In this document: in pieces, positions 16,502 through 23,702 of the stretch
Layout of the letters: each line of letters starts with the position of its first letter
Position numbering within the stretch: position 1 is the first letter of the stretch
From: BNXB01 sp031556375
GTDB lineage: Bacteria; Bacteroidota; Bacteroidia; Bacteroidales; Azobacteroidaceae
Assembly: GCA_031556375.1 (NCBI GenBank)
Contig: JAVBTA010000059.1
Coordinates: 19,789 to 83,788 of the forward strand
DNA: 64,000 nucleotides
Reading direction: 5' to 3'
The notes under the pieces: generated by a model
The model's database searches: none
What the model saw: the letters and a program-made list of their open reading frames with translations, nothing else
What the model was told of the DNA's origin: nothing
Program-made: the position numbers and the translations under genes

Positions 16502-17679
16502 TGACAAGGATAAAAGAACAATACGGACAGACAACTAACTATCGCGTATGTTGGCATTTTATCAGAATGGCATTGCCCGTGTTTTGCCTGTGTCTGATTT
16601 TTACAGCTTGTGTGGATGACAATAATGAATGTCGTAGCTTTCCTCGCCGGACTATAGTCTTTTACATGGCAGGCGATAATAATCTGACAAATGAAATTTC
16701 CGGAAAGTCAGAGCAACTGAAAGCAACACTTGTACCAGTAGATTGCCGTCTTTTAGTCTTTCAGGATACAAGGGAATCGACTCCGCAATTGCTGGAAATA
16801 GCCAGAGGCTACAACGGGCAAAATACCCTAAATATCATTCGTGATTACGACGAATGTAATACCGCAGATGCCTCCGTTTTCGGAAAAATACTGCAAGAGG
16901 TAGTAACACTCTACCCTTCGGAGTCTTACGGATTAGTATTTTTCTCGCACGCTTCAGGCTGGATGCCGGAAAAGACCTATGCCAAACCCGGACTTCGCTC
17001 GGTGGGTATAGATGGTGATTCCGAGATGGAGCTTCCTGCTTTCGCCGGGGCATTACCTGACAATACGTTCGACTTCATCGTTTTTGAAACCTGCCACATG
17101 GCAGGAATCGAAGTTGTATGGGAATTAAAAGATAAAACCAGTTTCGTCATAGCATCCTCTGCAGAAATTGTTTCGCCGGGGTTTGCCCCTGTTTACTCAC
17201 AGGCCCTACCTTGCCTTTTCGAACAAGAACCCAATCTAAAAAGATTCGTTGAGATTATAGCCGAAGATTACAGAACAAGACAGGGTGATTACGGATCGCT
17301 GACCTTAAGTTTGATAGATACTAAAAAGCTGGACAAGATTACCGCTTCTATAAAAGAATGTGCGTTGCCGTTACCAATAGACAGAAGCCTCCAATCGTTC
17401 GACAGGAACGGTAAAGATTTATTTTTCGATTTTTACGATGCTTTTTCACAATCAATGGCTTCCGGACAGGCAGCTAACCTTCAAATAGTAATGGAGCAAT
17501 GTGTTGTTTATAAAATATCTTCTGAACATTTCATGCTTTCGTCCGGTGGCTTTGATATTGTTTCCCATAGCGGACTGACAACCTACGTTCCACAGGGACA
17601 GTACCCGAAGCTGAATGAAGCATATAAAAAGCTGAAGTGGTATAAAGAGGTCTTAATCTACAATACACGAAAACCATGA
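16501..17679 (+). CDS. Clostripain-family (C11) cysteine protease, lipoprotein
   Basis: A 392-residue protein with a hydrophobic leader ending LIFTAC (Cys37), so probably surface or periplasm anchored. The C11 catalytic dyad is visible as H150 (VFFSHASGW) and C198 (VFETCHMAG), and the family opening is RRTIVFYMAGDNNL. C11 enzymes cut after Arg or Lys. The ATG at 16501 overlaps the stop of the adhesin gene; a GTG at 16480 and an ATG at 16567 are alternatives, the latter giving a shorter, cleaner leader. The next gene overlaps its stop (ATGA). Tight coupling suggests that the protease works on the fimbrial lipoproteins, as gingipains do for FimA/Mfa1. This is inference. Confidence 0.85.
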   Translation: MTRIKEQYGQTTNYRVCWHFIRMALPVFCLCLIFTACVDDNNECRSFPRRTIVFYMAGDNNLTNEISGKSEQLKATLVPVDCRLLVFQDTRESTPQLLEIARGYNGQNTLNIIRDYDECNTADASVFGKILQEVVTLYPSESYGLVFFSHASGWMPEKTYAKPGLRSVGIDGDSEMELPAFAGALPDNTFDFIVFETCHMAGIEVVWELKDKTSFVIASSAEIVSPGFAPVYSQALPCLFEQEPNLKRFVEIIAEDYRTRQGDYGSLTLSLIDTKKLDKITASIKECALPLPIDRSLQSFDRNGKDLFFDFYDAFSQSMASGQAANLQIVMEQCVVYKISSEHFMLSSGGFDIVSHSGLTTYVPQGQYPKLNEAYKKLKWYKEVLIYNTRKP

Positions 17680-18668
17680 AGAAAAAGAATTTGGATATAA
17701 AAAAAATCCTTATCCGGATGTCGGTTTCTGTCTTGTTTCTGGGATCCATCATCATTTTTTGCGTGCAGGCTTGTTCAAACAATCCGGCTACACCCGCACA
17801 AAAAGAGGATTTACAGCCTTTCCATGCAAAAACACTACCGTTCCGGTTACCCGCCATTCCTGACAATTTAACTGTCCCCGGACAACGGGCGGATTATCTG
17901 GCTTTGCATTATTGGGACAACTTTGACTTTCAGGACACAACCGGTATTACTTCGCCGGAAAAGACCGAACAAATTTTGTCCGATTATATCGCTATCCTAC
18001 CATATGTAAGCGGTCAGATAGTGCAAGCCTCTATCTTTGAACTGCTTTCACAGGCAGAGAAAGAAAAAAGCATGTTCTTGTTCTTCAACGGATTATTGGA
18101 GAAATACCTGTACGATCCCAATTCCCCATTCAGGGATGAAGAATACTATCTGCATGCGCTACGGTTTATAAAAGCGTCGCCTACATTGGACGAGATACAG
18201 AAAACCCGATTTACTTACCAGCTAAAATCCGTATTGAAAAACCGGAAAGGAACGAAAGCTGCCGACTTCACTTATACATTATACGACGGAAGTATGAGCC
18301 GGATGTACAACGTACAATCCGACTATTTGCTGTTATTCTTCAACAATCCCGGTTGTCATGCCTGTGAAGAAGCGCAGGCAAAACTGGAAGCTTCGCCGAT
18401 AATTTCGGAAGCTATAAAAAGCAACCGGTTAAAAATCCTCGCTGTCTATCCTGATGAAGATTTGACTGAATGGAAAGCGCACCAGTCACGGATACCTACA
18501 ACATGGATTAACGGCTACGATGCTAACCAGTCGATTAAAGATAAGGAACTGTACGACTTGCGGGCCATACCATCACTCTACCTGCTGAGTAAAGATAAAA
18601 CGGTTCTCGTAAAAGACGGTACGGCAGAACAGGTGGAGACTTTATTAGAGAGCCGGATGCCCGGATAA
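17676..18668 (+). CDS. DUF5106/thioredoxin-like lipoprotein, end of fimbrial operon
   Basis: The protein has 330 residues. A long leader ends in FCVQAC (lipobox Cys33). A helical region (about 60-190, DUF5106-like) is followed by a thioredoxin fold with the redox pair C227-H-A-C230 in FFNNPGCHACEEA. The cis-proline region is RAIPSLYLL near 298. It is expected to be a periplasm-facing thiol-disulfide oxidoreductase tethered to a membrane. It overlaps the C11 protease gene by 4 bp, so it belongs to the operon. It may keep the protease cysteine or adhesin disulfides in the right state, but no direct evidence is visible. It closes the accessory region. Confidence 0.72.
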   Translation: MKKKNLDIKKILIRMSVSVLFLGSIIIFCVQACSNNPATPAQKEDLQPFHAKTLPFRLPAIPDNLTVPGQRADYLALHYWDNFDFQDTTGITSPEKTEQILSDYIAILPYVSGQIVQASIFELLSQAEKEKSMFLFFNGLLEKYLYDPNSPFRDEEYYLHALRFIKASPTLDEIQKTRFTYQLKSVLKNRKGTKAADFTYTLYDGSMSRMYNVQSDYLLLFFNNPGCHACEEAQAKLEASPIISEAIKSNRLKILAVYPDEDLTEWKAHQSRIPTTWINGYDANQSIKDKELYDLRAIPSLYLLSKDKTVLVKDGTAEQVETLLESRMPG

Positions 18669-18713
18669 TACCCATAAAAGAATCTGTCGGATTCAGACAA
18701 AATATTCTGCCTC

Positions 18714-18744
18714 TTGGAAGTCTGAGATATATTGCTTACCTTTG
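18714..18744 (+). promoter_or_regulatory. tldD upstream promoter
   Basis: TTGG (18714-18717), a 19-bp spacer and TACCTTTG (18737-18744) fit the Bacteroidetes promoter pattern. It lies about 110 bp before the tldD start. Confidence 0.6.
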
Positions 18745-18812
18745 TGAGAGAGTCATTTGAAGTGGTAAAAATAAAGCGAGGTAAAGTGGTTAGTAGTTTC
18801 TAAGTCATTTAT

Positions 18813-18820
18813 TACCTTTG
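18813..18820 (+). promoter_or_regulatory. tldD proximal promoter -7 box
   Basis: A second TACCTTTG copy lies 36 bp before the ATG. Together with 18737-18744 it suggests two tandem starts for the tldD/tldE-type genes. Confidence 0.5.
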
Positions 18821-18856
18821 CCCGCATAGTATTTAGATCATAATAATTATAATAAT

Positions 18857-20368
18857 ATGAAGAGACGCGATTTTCTTAGAGCGGGGGGGTTAGCTGTCGT
18901 CGGAGCTACTGCATTTCCGCAAATCATTCAATCACAAATCACTAATATTAAAGAGGACTTACCAAAAATGTTAAATCATTTCGGAGTTACAGAAGCCGAC
19001 TTGCGTAAAGTTATGGCAGTTGCATTGGAAAAAGGGGGCGATTATGCCGACCTGTATTTTGAACATACATTCAATAATTATCTGGGATTACAAGATGGTG
19101 CGGTTAATCGCGCCAGTTCCAACATCGACTATGGTGTCGGTATCCGGGTAGTATCAGGTGACCAAACGGGTTATGCTTTTGTAGAAAATACCACTATGAC
19201 CGATATGATTAATGCCGCCCGTACAGCATCACGCATTGCTTCCGGTTCAGCAAAAACACCTCCGGTTAAAATCGACGAGAAAACATTCAAAAATCACTAC
19301 CCCATTGTCAAATCATGGGAAGATGCAACTATTCAGACTAAAATGCCATACCTGCAAAAACTGAATGACCGTATTTTTGAACTGGACAAACGCGTAACAA
19401 AAGTCAGTGCAGCCATAAACGATTCTACTTCCTATATTTTATACTATAATTCGGAAGGCACCTTGTGTCATGATTATCGTCCGATGATTATTTTCTCCGG
19501 AACATGTATTATGCAGCAAGAAGATAAAATAGAAAATGCTTATTCATCACGCGCAGCACGTAAGGATATTAGTTTTCTGACTGACGAAATTGTTGAAACT
19601 ATTGCTCAGGAGGCGGTTAAAAATACATCTATCCTATTTAATGCCGTAAAACCCAAAGGAGGAGAAATGCCTGTGGTAATGGGTGCCGGAGGATCTGGGA
19701 TCCTTCTTCACGAAGCTATCGGACACGCCTTTGAGGCTGACTTCAACCGCAAAAAAACGTCTATTTTTTGCGATAAACTAGGCAAAAAGATCTGTGATGA
19801 ACACATTAATGTAGTTGATGATGGAATCATCAACTACGACCGCGGATCTATCAACTTCGACGATGAAGGTGTGGCCAGTCAAAAAACTTACATCGTTAAG
19901 GATGGTATCCTCAACTCATATCTACATGATCGTATCAGCGCTAAATATTACGGTGTAGCCCCAACAGGAAACGGTCGCCGTCAATCATTCCGGTATGTTC
20001 CGATTCCCCGTATGCGTTCTACATACATGGAAAACGGCAATTATACGGAAGCCGAAATCATTGCCAGCATCAAGCAAGGTATTTTTGTTGATAATTTTAC
20101 TAACGGACAGGTACAAATCGGAGCAGGAGACTTCACTTTCTTCGTAAAGAGTGGTTACCTGATTGAAAACGGTAAGTTGACTCAACCTATCAAAGACATT
20201 AATATTATCGGTAATGGTCCGAAAGCCCTGGCCGATATCACTATGGTAGGCAACAATCTGAAAATAGATCAAGGAGCCTGGACTTGTGGTAAAGACGGCC
20301 AAGGAATGCCAGTATCACAAGGTTTACCGTCAGTTTTAGTTAAACAATTAACAGTGGGAGGACAATAA
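18857..20368 (+). CDS. tldD: TldD-family metalloprotease with Tat-like signal
   Basis: A 503-residue TldD/PmbA-family member. The metal-binding helix is present as H285-E286-A-I-G-H290 in LLHEAIGHAFEADF, and the glycine-rich GAGGSGI precedes it. TldD forms a heterodimer with TldE (PmbA) that trims unfolded peptides. Unlike the cytoplasmic E. coli protein, this one starts with KRRDFLRAGGLAVVGATAFPQ-type residues, a twin-arginine-like leader, so export is possible. The partner gene starts 1 bp after its stop. Two tandem -7 boxes precede it. Confidence 0.92.
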   Translation: MKRRDFLRAGGLAVVGATAFPQIIQSQITNIKEDLPKMLNHFGVTEADLRKVMAVALEKGGDYADLYFEHTFNNYLGLQDGAVNRASSNIDYGVGIRVVSGDQTGYAFVENTTMTDMINAARTASRIASGSAKTPPVKIDEKTFKNHYPIVKSWEDATIQTKMPYLQKLNDRIFELDKRVTKVSAAINDSTSYILYYNSEGTLCHDYRPMIIFSGTCIMQQEDKIENAYSSRAARKDISFLTDEIVETIAQEAVKNTSILFNAVKPKGGEMPVVMGAGGSGILLHEAIGHAFEADFNRKKTSIFCDKLGKKICDEHINVVDDGIINYDRGSINFDDEGVASQKTYIVKDGILNSYLHDRISAKYYGVAPTGNGRRQSFRYVPIPRMRSTYMENGNYTEAEIIASIKQGIFVDNFTNGQVQIGAGDFTFFVKSGYLIENGKLTQPIKDINIIGNGPKALADITMVGNNLKIDQGAWTCGKDGQGMPVSQGLPSVLVKQLTVGGQ

Positions 20369-20369
20369 G

Positions 20370-21689
20370 ATGATTTCAAAAGAACATAAAGATTTAGCAC
20401 GCTGGGCTATGCAATACGCACTCGGCAAGGGTTGTTCGGATGCCCGTGTTTCCGTTTATTCAGGAACAAACAATTCATTTGATTATCGTGATACCAAGCT
20501 GGAAAAACTGGAACAATCGTCAGAAAACGGTATGAGTATTCAACTCTACGTCGATGGGCGATATGGTAGTTACTCGACTAACAGACTGGATAAAAAAGAA
20601 TTGGAACGCTTCATCGCGAACGGAATCGAGGCTACCCGTTTCCTCGCAAAAGACGAGTTCCGCCAATTACCTACACCTGAGCGCTACTACAAAGGCGATG
20701 GAAAAGGCTTGGATATATATGACAATAACAACAGCAAAGTCTCTGTCGATGATAAAATGGCTTTGATTAAAGCAAATGCTGCTGAAGTTTATGGTAAAGA
20801 TGAACGACTGATCTCAGTAAGCACAAGCTATTCCGACGGGATAAGCAGTTCTTTTGCTATTACCAGCAATGGATTTGAAGGAGAATCAGATACGACTTAC
20901 TTCAGTCTTACAGCAGAAACAGCCATGAAAGGAGAAGGTGACGCACGTCCGTCTTCTTACTGGTACGACTCTGCCATCTTCTGGGATAAACTGGAAAAGA
21001 GCGGTATCGGAAAAACAGCATACGAACGTACTGTTCGTAAATTGGGACAGGAAAAAATCGAATCCGGAGTGTTTCCCATGTTAGTAGACAACACCCAGAT
21101 TACCAGATTATTATCTCCGATTATTTCAGCCATTTACGGAAATGCGATTCAACAAAAAAACTCTTTTTTAATAGATAAAACCGATCAACAAATCATTTCT
21201 GATAAATTTACTTTAATTGACGATCCTCATCTCCCTGGAGCAAGAGGTTCGCGCTGGTTCGATGGAGAAGGTGTCGCTACTAAAAAACGCACGGTTATTG
21301 AAAATGGTATCCTGAAAATGTACTATATCGACACATATAGTGGTTTGAAATTAAAAATGGAGCCAACTGTTCAGGGCCCGTCACTTCTGACATGTGTACA
21401 CGGTAACAAAAATTTCGATCAGATATTGGCTACCATGGACAAAGGAATATGGGTTACCGGATTCAACGGAGGTAATAGCAACAGCACTACCGGCGATTTT
21501 TCATTTGGCATAGAAGGATTTTTAGTCGAAAACGGAAAAATAACAAAACCTCTGAACGAAATGAATATTACAGGAAATCTGCTGGAACTCTGGAAAAATG
21601 TGATGGAGGTAGGCAACGATCCTAAAATGAATTCATCCTGGAGAATTCCTGCGATATTATTCGACAAGGTTAATTTCAGCGGAAAATAG
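20370..21689 (+). CDS. TldE/PmbA-type partner of TldD
   Basis: A 439-residue TldD/PmbA-family protein without an HExxxH motif, as expected for the non-metal partner subunit. N-terminal KGCSDARVSVYSGTNNSFDYRDTKLE and C-terminal TGDFSFGIEGFLVENGKITKPL are typical of the family. It should pair with the preceding tldD product to form the active protease. No signal peptide is evident here although the partner has a Tat-like leader, so co-export or another location for the pair must be considered. A strong terminator follows at 21711-21751. Confidence 0.9.
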   Translation: MISKEHKDLARWAMQYALGKGCSDARVSVYSGTNNSFDYRDTKLEKLEQSSENGMSIQLYVDGRYGSYSTNRLDKKELERFIANGIEATRFLAKDEFRQLPTPERYYKGDGKGLDIYDNNNSKVSVDDKMALIKANAAEVYGKDERLISVSTSYSDGISSSFAITSNGFEGESDTTYFSLTAETAMKGEGDARPSSYWYDSAIFWDKLEKSGIGKTAYERTVRKLGQEKIESGVFPMLVDNTQITRLLSPIISAIYGNAIQQKNSFLIDKTDQQIISDKFTLIDDPHLPGARGSRWFDGEGVATKKRTVIENGILKMYYIDTYSGLKLKMEPTVQGPSLLTCVHGNKNFDQILATMDKGIWVTGFNGGNSNSTTGDFSFGIEGFLVENGKITKPLNEMNITGNLLELWKNVMEVGNDPKMNSSWRIPAILFDKVNFSGK

Positions 21690-21710
21690 GAAAAAAGAAC
21701 TTTGTGAAGA

Positions 21711-21751
21711 AAAAAAAGCAGCCCTACGTCACTGTAGATGGCTGCTTTTTT
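21711..21751. terminator. terminator of tldD/tldE genes, opposed by the tRNA gene
   Basis: AAAAGCAGCC pairs with GGCTGCTTTT (21714-21723 and 21740-21749). The stem continues inward with CTAC/GTAG (21724-21727 and 21734-21737) and is flanked by A and T runs. It can stop transcription from either side, including the reverse-strand tRNA. Confidence 0.85.
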
Positions 21752-21754
21752 GTG

Positions 21755-21828
21755 TGACCCCGACAGGATTCTAACCTGTGACCTTCAGAACCGGAATCTG
21801 ACGTTCTATACAGCTGAACTACGGGGCC
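21755..21828 (-). tRNA. tRNA-Arg(CCG)
   Basis: The reverse strand folds into a 74-nt cloverleaf: acceptor GGCCCCG/CGGGGTC, D stem GTTC/GAAC, anticodon stem TCAGA/TCTGA with loop TTCCGGT (anticodon CCG) and T stem ACAGG/CCTGT, with A as discriminator. CCA is not encoded. Two normally invariant bases are changed: D-loop G19 is U (AGCTGTATA) and T-loop C56 is A (TTAGAAT). These bases form a tertiary pair, so U19-A56 may replace G19-C56. Confidence 0.95.
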
Positions 21829-21839
21829 TTTTGCGGGTG

Positions 21840-21871
21840 CAAAGATACATTAAAAAGAAATACCCGCCAAA
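21840..21871 (-). promoter_or_regulatory. promoter of tRNA-Arg
   Basis: On the reverse strand TTTG (21871-21868), a 20-bp spacer and TATCTTTG (21847-21840) match the full Bacteroidetes consensus. The tRNA 5' end lies 12 bp downstream. Confidence 0.8.
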
Positions 21872-21903
21872 CATTATCATTTAGAAAATATTTCAACGAA
21901 TTG

Positions 21904-21934
21904 TTTGTCATTTTGAAAGATTTTAATATCTTTG
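21904..21934 (+). promoter_or_regulatory. promoter of asnA
   Basis: TTTG (21904-21907), a 19-bp spacer and TATCTTTG (21927-21934) match the Bacteroidetes consensus, 20 bp before the ATG. Confidence 0.8.
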
Positions 21935-21953
21935 CAAGAAAAATATCAAAATT

Positions 21954-22988
21954 ATGAGCTATTTAGTAACACCTCCACACTACAAAGCCGTGTTAAACAT
22001 GACAGAGACTGAGATGGGGATAAAAAAAATTAAAGATTTTTTCCAACAAAACCTATCATCCGAACTTCGCCTCCGAAGAGTGACCGCTCCTCTTTTTGTT
22101 TTAAAAGGGCAAGGAATTAACGATGACCTAAGCGGAAAAGAAAGACCTGTCAGTTTTCCGATCAAGGATCTGAATGATTCGTACGCAGAAATTGTACATT
22201 CCCTTGCTAAGTGGAAACGTCTGACATTAGCCGATCATAAAGTCGAACCCGGATTTGGAATTTATACAGATATGAATGCGATCCGTTCTGATGAAGAATT
22301 GGGGAATTTACATTCTCTCTATGTTGACCAATGGGATTGGGAGCTGGTAATGAATGATTCCGAACGAAACCTGGATTTCCTGAAAGAAGTTGTCACCAGA
22401 ATTTATGCGGCAATGGTACGTACGGAGTACATGGTCTACGAAACATATCCGAAAATTCGTCCGATATTACCTAAAAAAATCGAGTTTATACATTCTGAGG
22501 ATTTACTTCAACGTTATCCGAATTTAAGTCCTAAAGAAAGAGAAGATGCTATTACAAAAGAATATAAGGCCGTATTTATTATTGGTATCGGAGGTTTGTT
22601 GAGTAATGGTGAGAAACATGATAACCGGGCACCTGATTATGACGATTGGGTCACTCCAGCGAATGGACACAAAGGCTTAAATGGAGATCTACTGGTCTGG
22701 GACGATATCCTGAATCGTTCAGTAGAACTCTCATCCATGGGAATCAGGGTAAATCCGGAAACGATGCTTAAGCAACTGGAACTAACAGGAACAGAGGATC
22801 GCAAAAATCTTTACTTCCATAAGCGTTTGTTAAACTCGGAATTACCTCAATGTATCGGAGGTGGTATAGGTCAATCACGCTTATGTATGTTTTACCTCAG
22901 GAAAGCCCATATTGGAGAAATACAGGCCAGTATCTGGCCGGAAGAAATGCGGGTACAGGCAATGAAAGCAGGGATGCAATTAATTTGA
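21954..22988 (+). CDS. asnA: Aspartate-ammonia ligase (asparagine synthetase A)
   Basis: A 344-residue class-II-aminoacyl-tRNA-synthetase-like enzyme that makes asparagine from aspartate, ammonia and ATP. The conserved opening is TPPHYKAVLNMTETEMGIKKIKDFF. Further family segments are RRVTAPLFVL, VDQWDWE (near 122) and GGGIGQSRLCMFYLRKAHIGE near the end, which contains the motif 3 arginine. It stands alone with its own full-consensus promoter 20 bp upstream, so the mRNA leader is very short. It is the ammonia-dependent type, which suits an ammonia-rich gut habitat. Confidence 0.97.
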   Translation: MSYLVTPPHYKAVLNMTETEMGIKKIKDFFQQNLSSELRLRRVTAPLFVLKGQGINDDLSGKERPVSFPIKDLNDSYAEIVHSLAKWKRLTLADHKVEPGFGIYTDMNAIRSDEELGNLHSLYVDQWDWELVMNDSERNLDFLKEVVTRIYAAMVRTEYMVYETYPKIRPILPKKIEFIHSEDLLQRYPNLSPKEREDAITKEYKAVFIIGIGGLLSNGEKHDNRAPDYDDWVTPANGHKGLNGDLLVWDDILNRSVELSSMGIRVNPETMLKQLELTGTEDRKNLYFHKRLLNSELPQCIGGGIGQSRLCMFYLRKAHIGEIQASIWPEEMRVQAMKAGMQLI

Positions 22989-23038
22989 TTAAAAACATTA
23001 ACTTTGCAATAGTTTTAAATTCCTAATTCTCAATCAAC

Positions 23039-23701
23039 GTGGATGTAAAAATCGAAAATTCCTGGAAACAACAATTGGAGAATGAATTCCAACAGCCCTA
23101 CTTCACCAACCTGGTGCAATTTGTAAAACAGGAGTATCAAACTCAAACGATTTATCCTCCGGGAAAGTATATATTCAACGCATTTGATCAATGTCCTTTT
23201 GAGAAAGTCAAAGTCGTTATACTGGGGCAGGACCCTTATCATGAACCGGGACAGGCACATGGGCTATGCTTTTCCGTCAATGATGGAGTTCAATTTCCTC
23301 CTTCCCTACAAAATATTTTTAAAGAAATACAATCCGACCTGGGTATGAGTATACCCACATCAGGGAATCTAGAACGTTGGGCTCAACAAGGAGTACTATT
23401 ACTCAACGCTACCCTGACTGTACGTGCTCACAGTGCAGGCTCTCATCAACATAAAGGATGGGAACAATTTACGGATGCTGCCATCCATCGCATTGCTGAA
23501 GGGAAAGAACATGTCGCGTTTATTCTCTGGGGGTCTTTTGCTCAAAAGAAAGGCGAATTTATCAATCCCAACAAACATCTTGTACTAAAATCGCCTCATC
23601 CATCCCCTCTTTCCGCACACCGCGGATTTTTTGGGAACAAACATTTCAGCAAAACCAACGAATATCTTGTCGCAACCGGACAAACGCCGATATCGTGGTG
23701 A
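23039..23701 (+). CDS. ung: Uracil-DNA glycosylase (family 1)
   Basis: A 220-residue UDG that removes uracil from DNA. Motifs in order: the water-activating GQDPYH with D65 and H68, FPPSLQNIFKE, LLLNATLTV, and the minor-groove loop HPSPLSAHRGF near residue 190. No ATG is available at the N-terminus, so GTG at 23039 is taken as the start; it gives the usual family length. A -7 box TAACTTTG lies at 22999-23006. The gene is convergent with lptD with only one base between the stops and no terminator hairpin seen. Confidence 0.96.
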   Translation: MDVKIENSWKQQLENEFQQPYFTNLVQFVKQEYQTQTIYPPGKYIFNAFDQCPFEKVKVVILGQDPYHEPGQAHGLCFSVNDGVQFPPSLQNIFKEIQSDLGMSIPTSGNLERWAQQGVLLLNATLTVRAHSAGSHQHKGWEQFTDAAIHRIAEGKEHVAFILWGSFAQKKGEFINPNKHLVLKSPHPSPLSAHRGFFGNKHFSKTNEYLVATGQTPISW

Positions 23702-23702
23702 T

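Noticed and set aside
8045..18700. Integrative element bounded by the integrase gene
   Set aside because: No direct repeats or attachment sites were found at the two borders, and there are no mobilisation, transfer or excision genes. The recombinase is better explained by the adjacent inverted sites.
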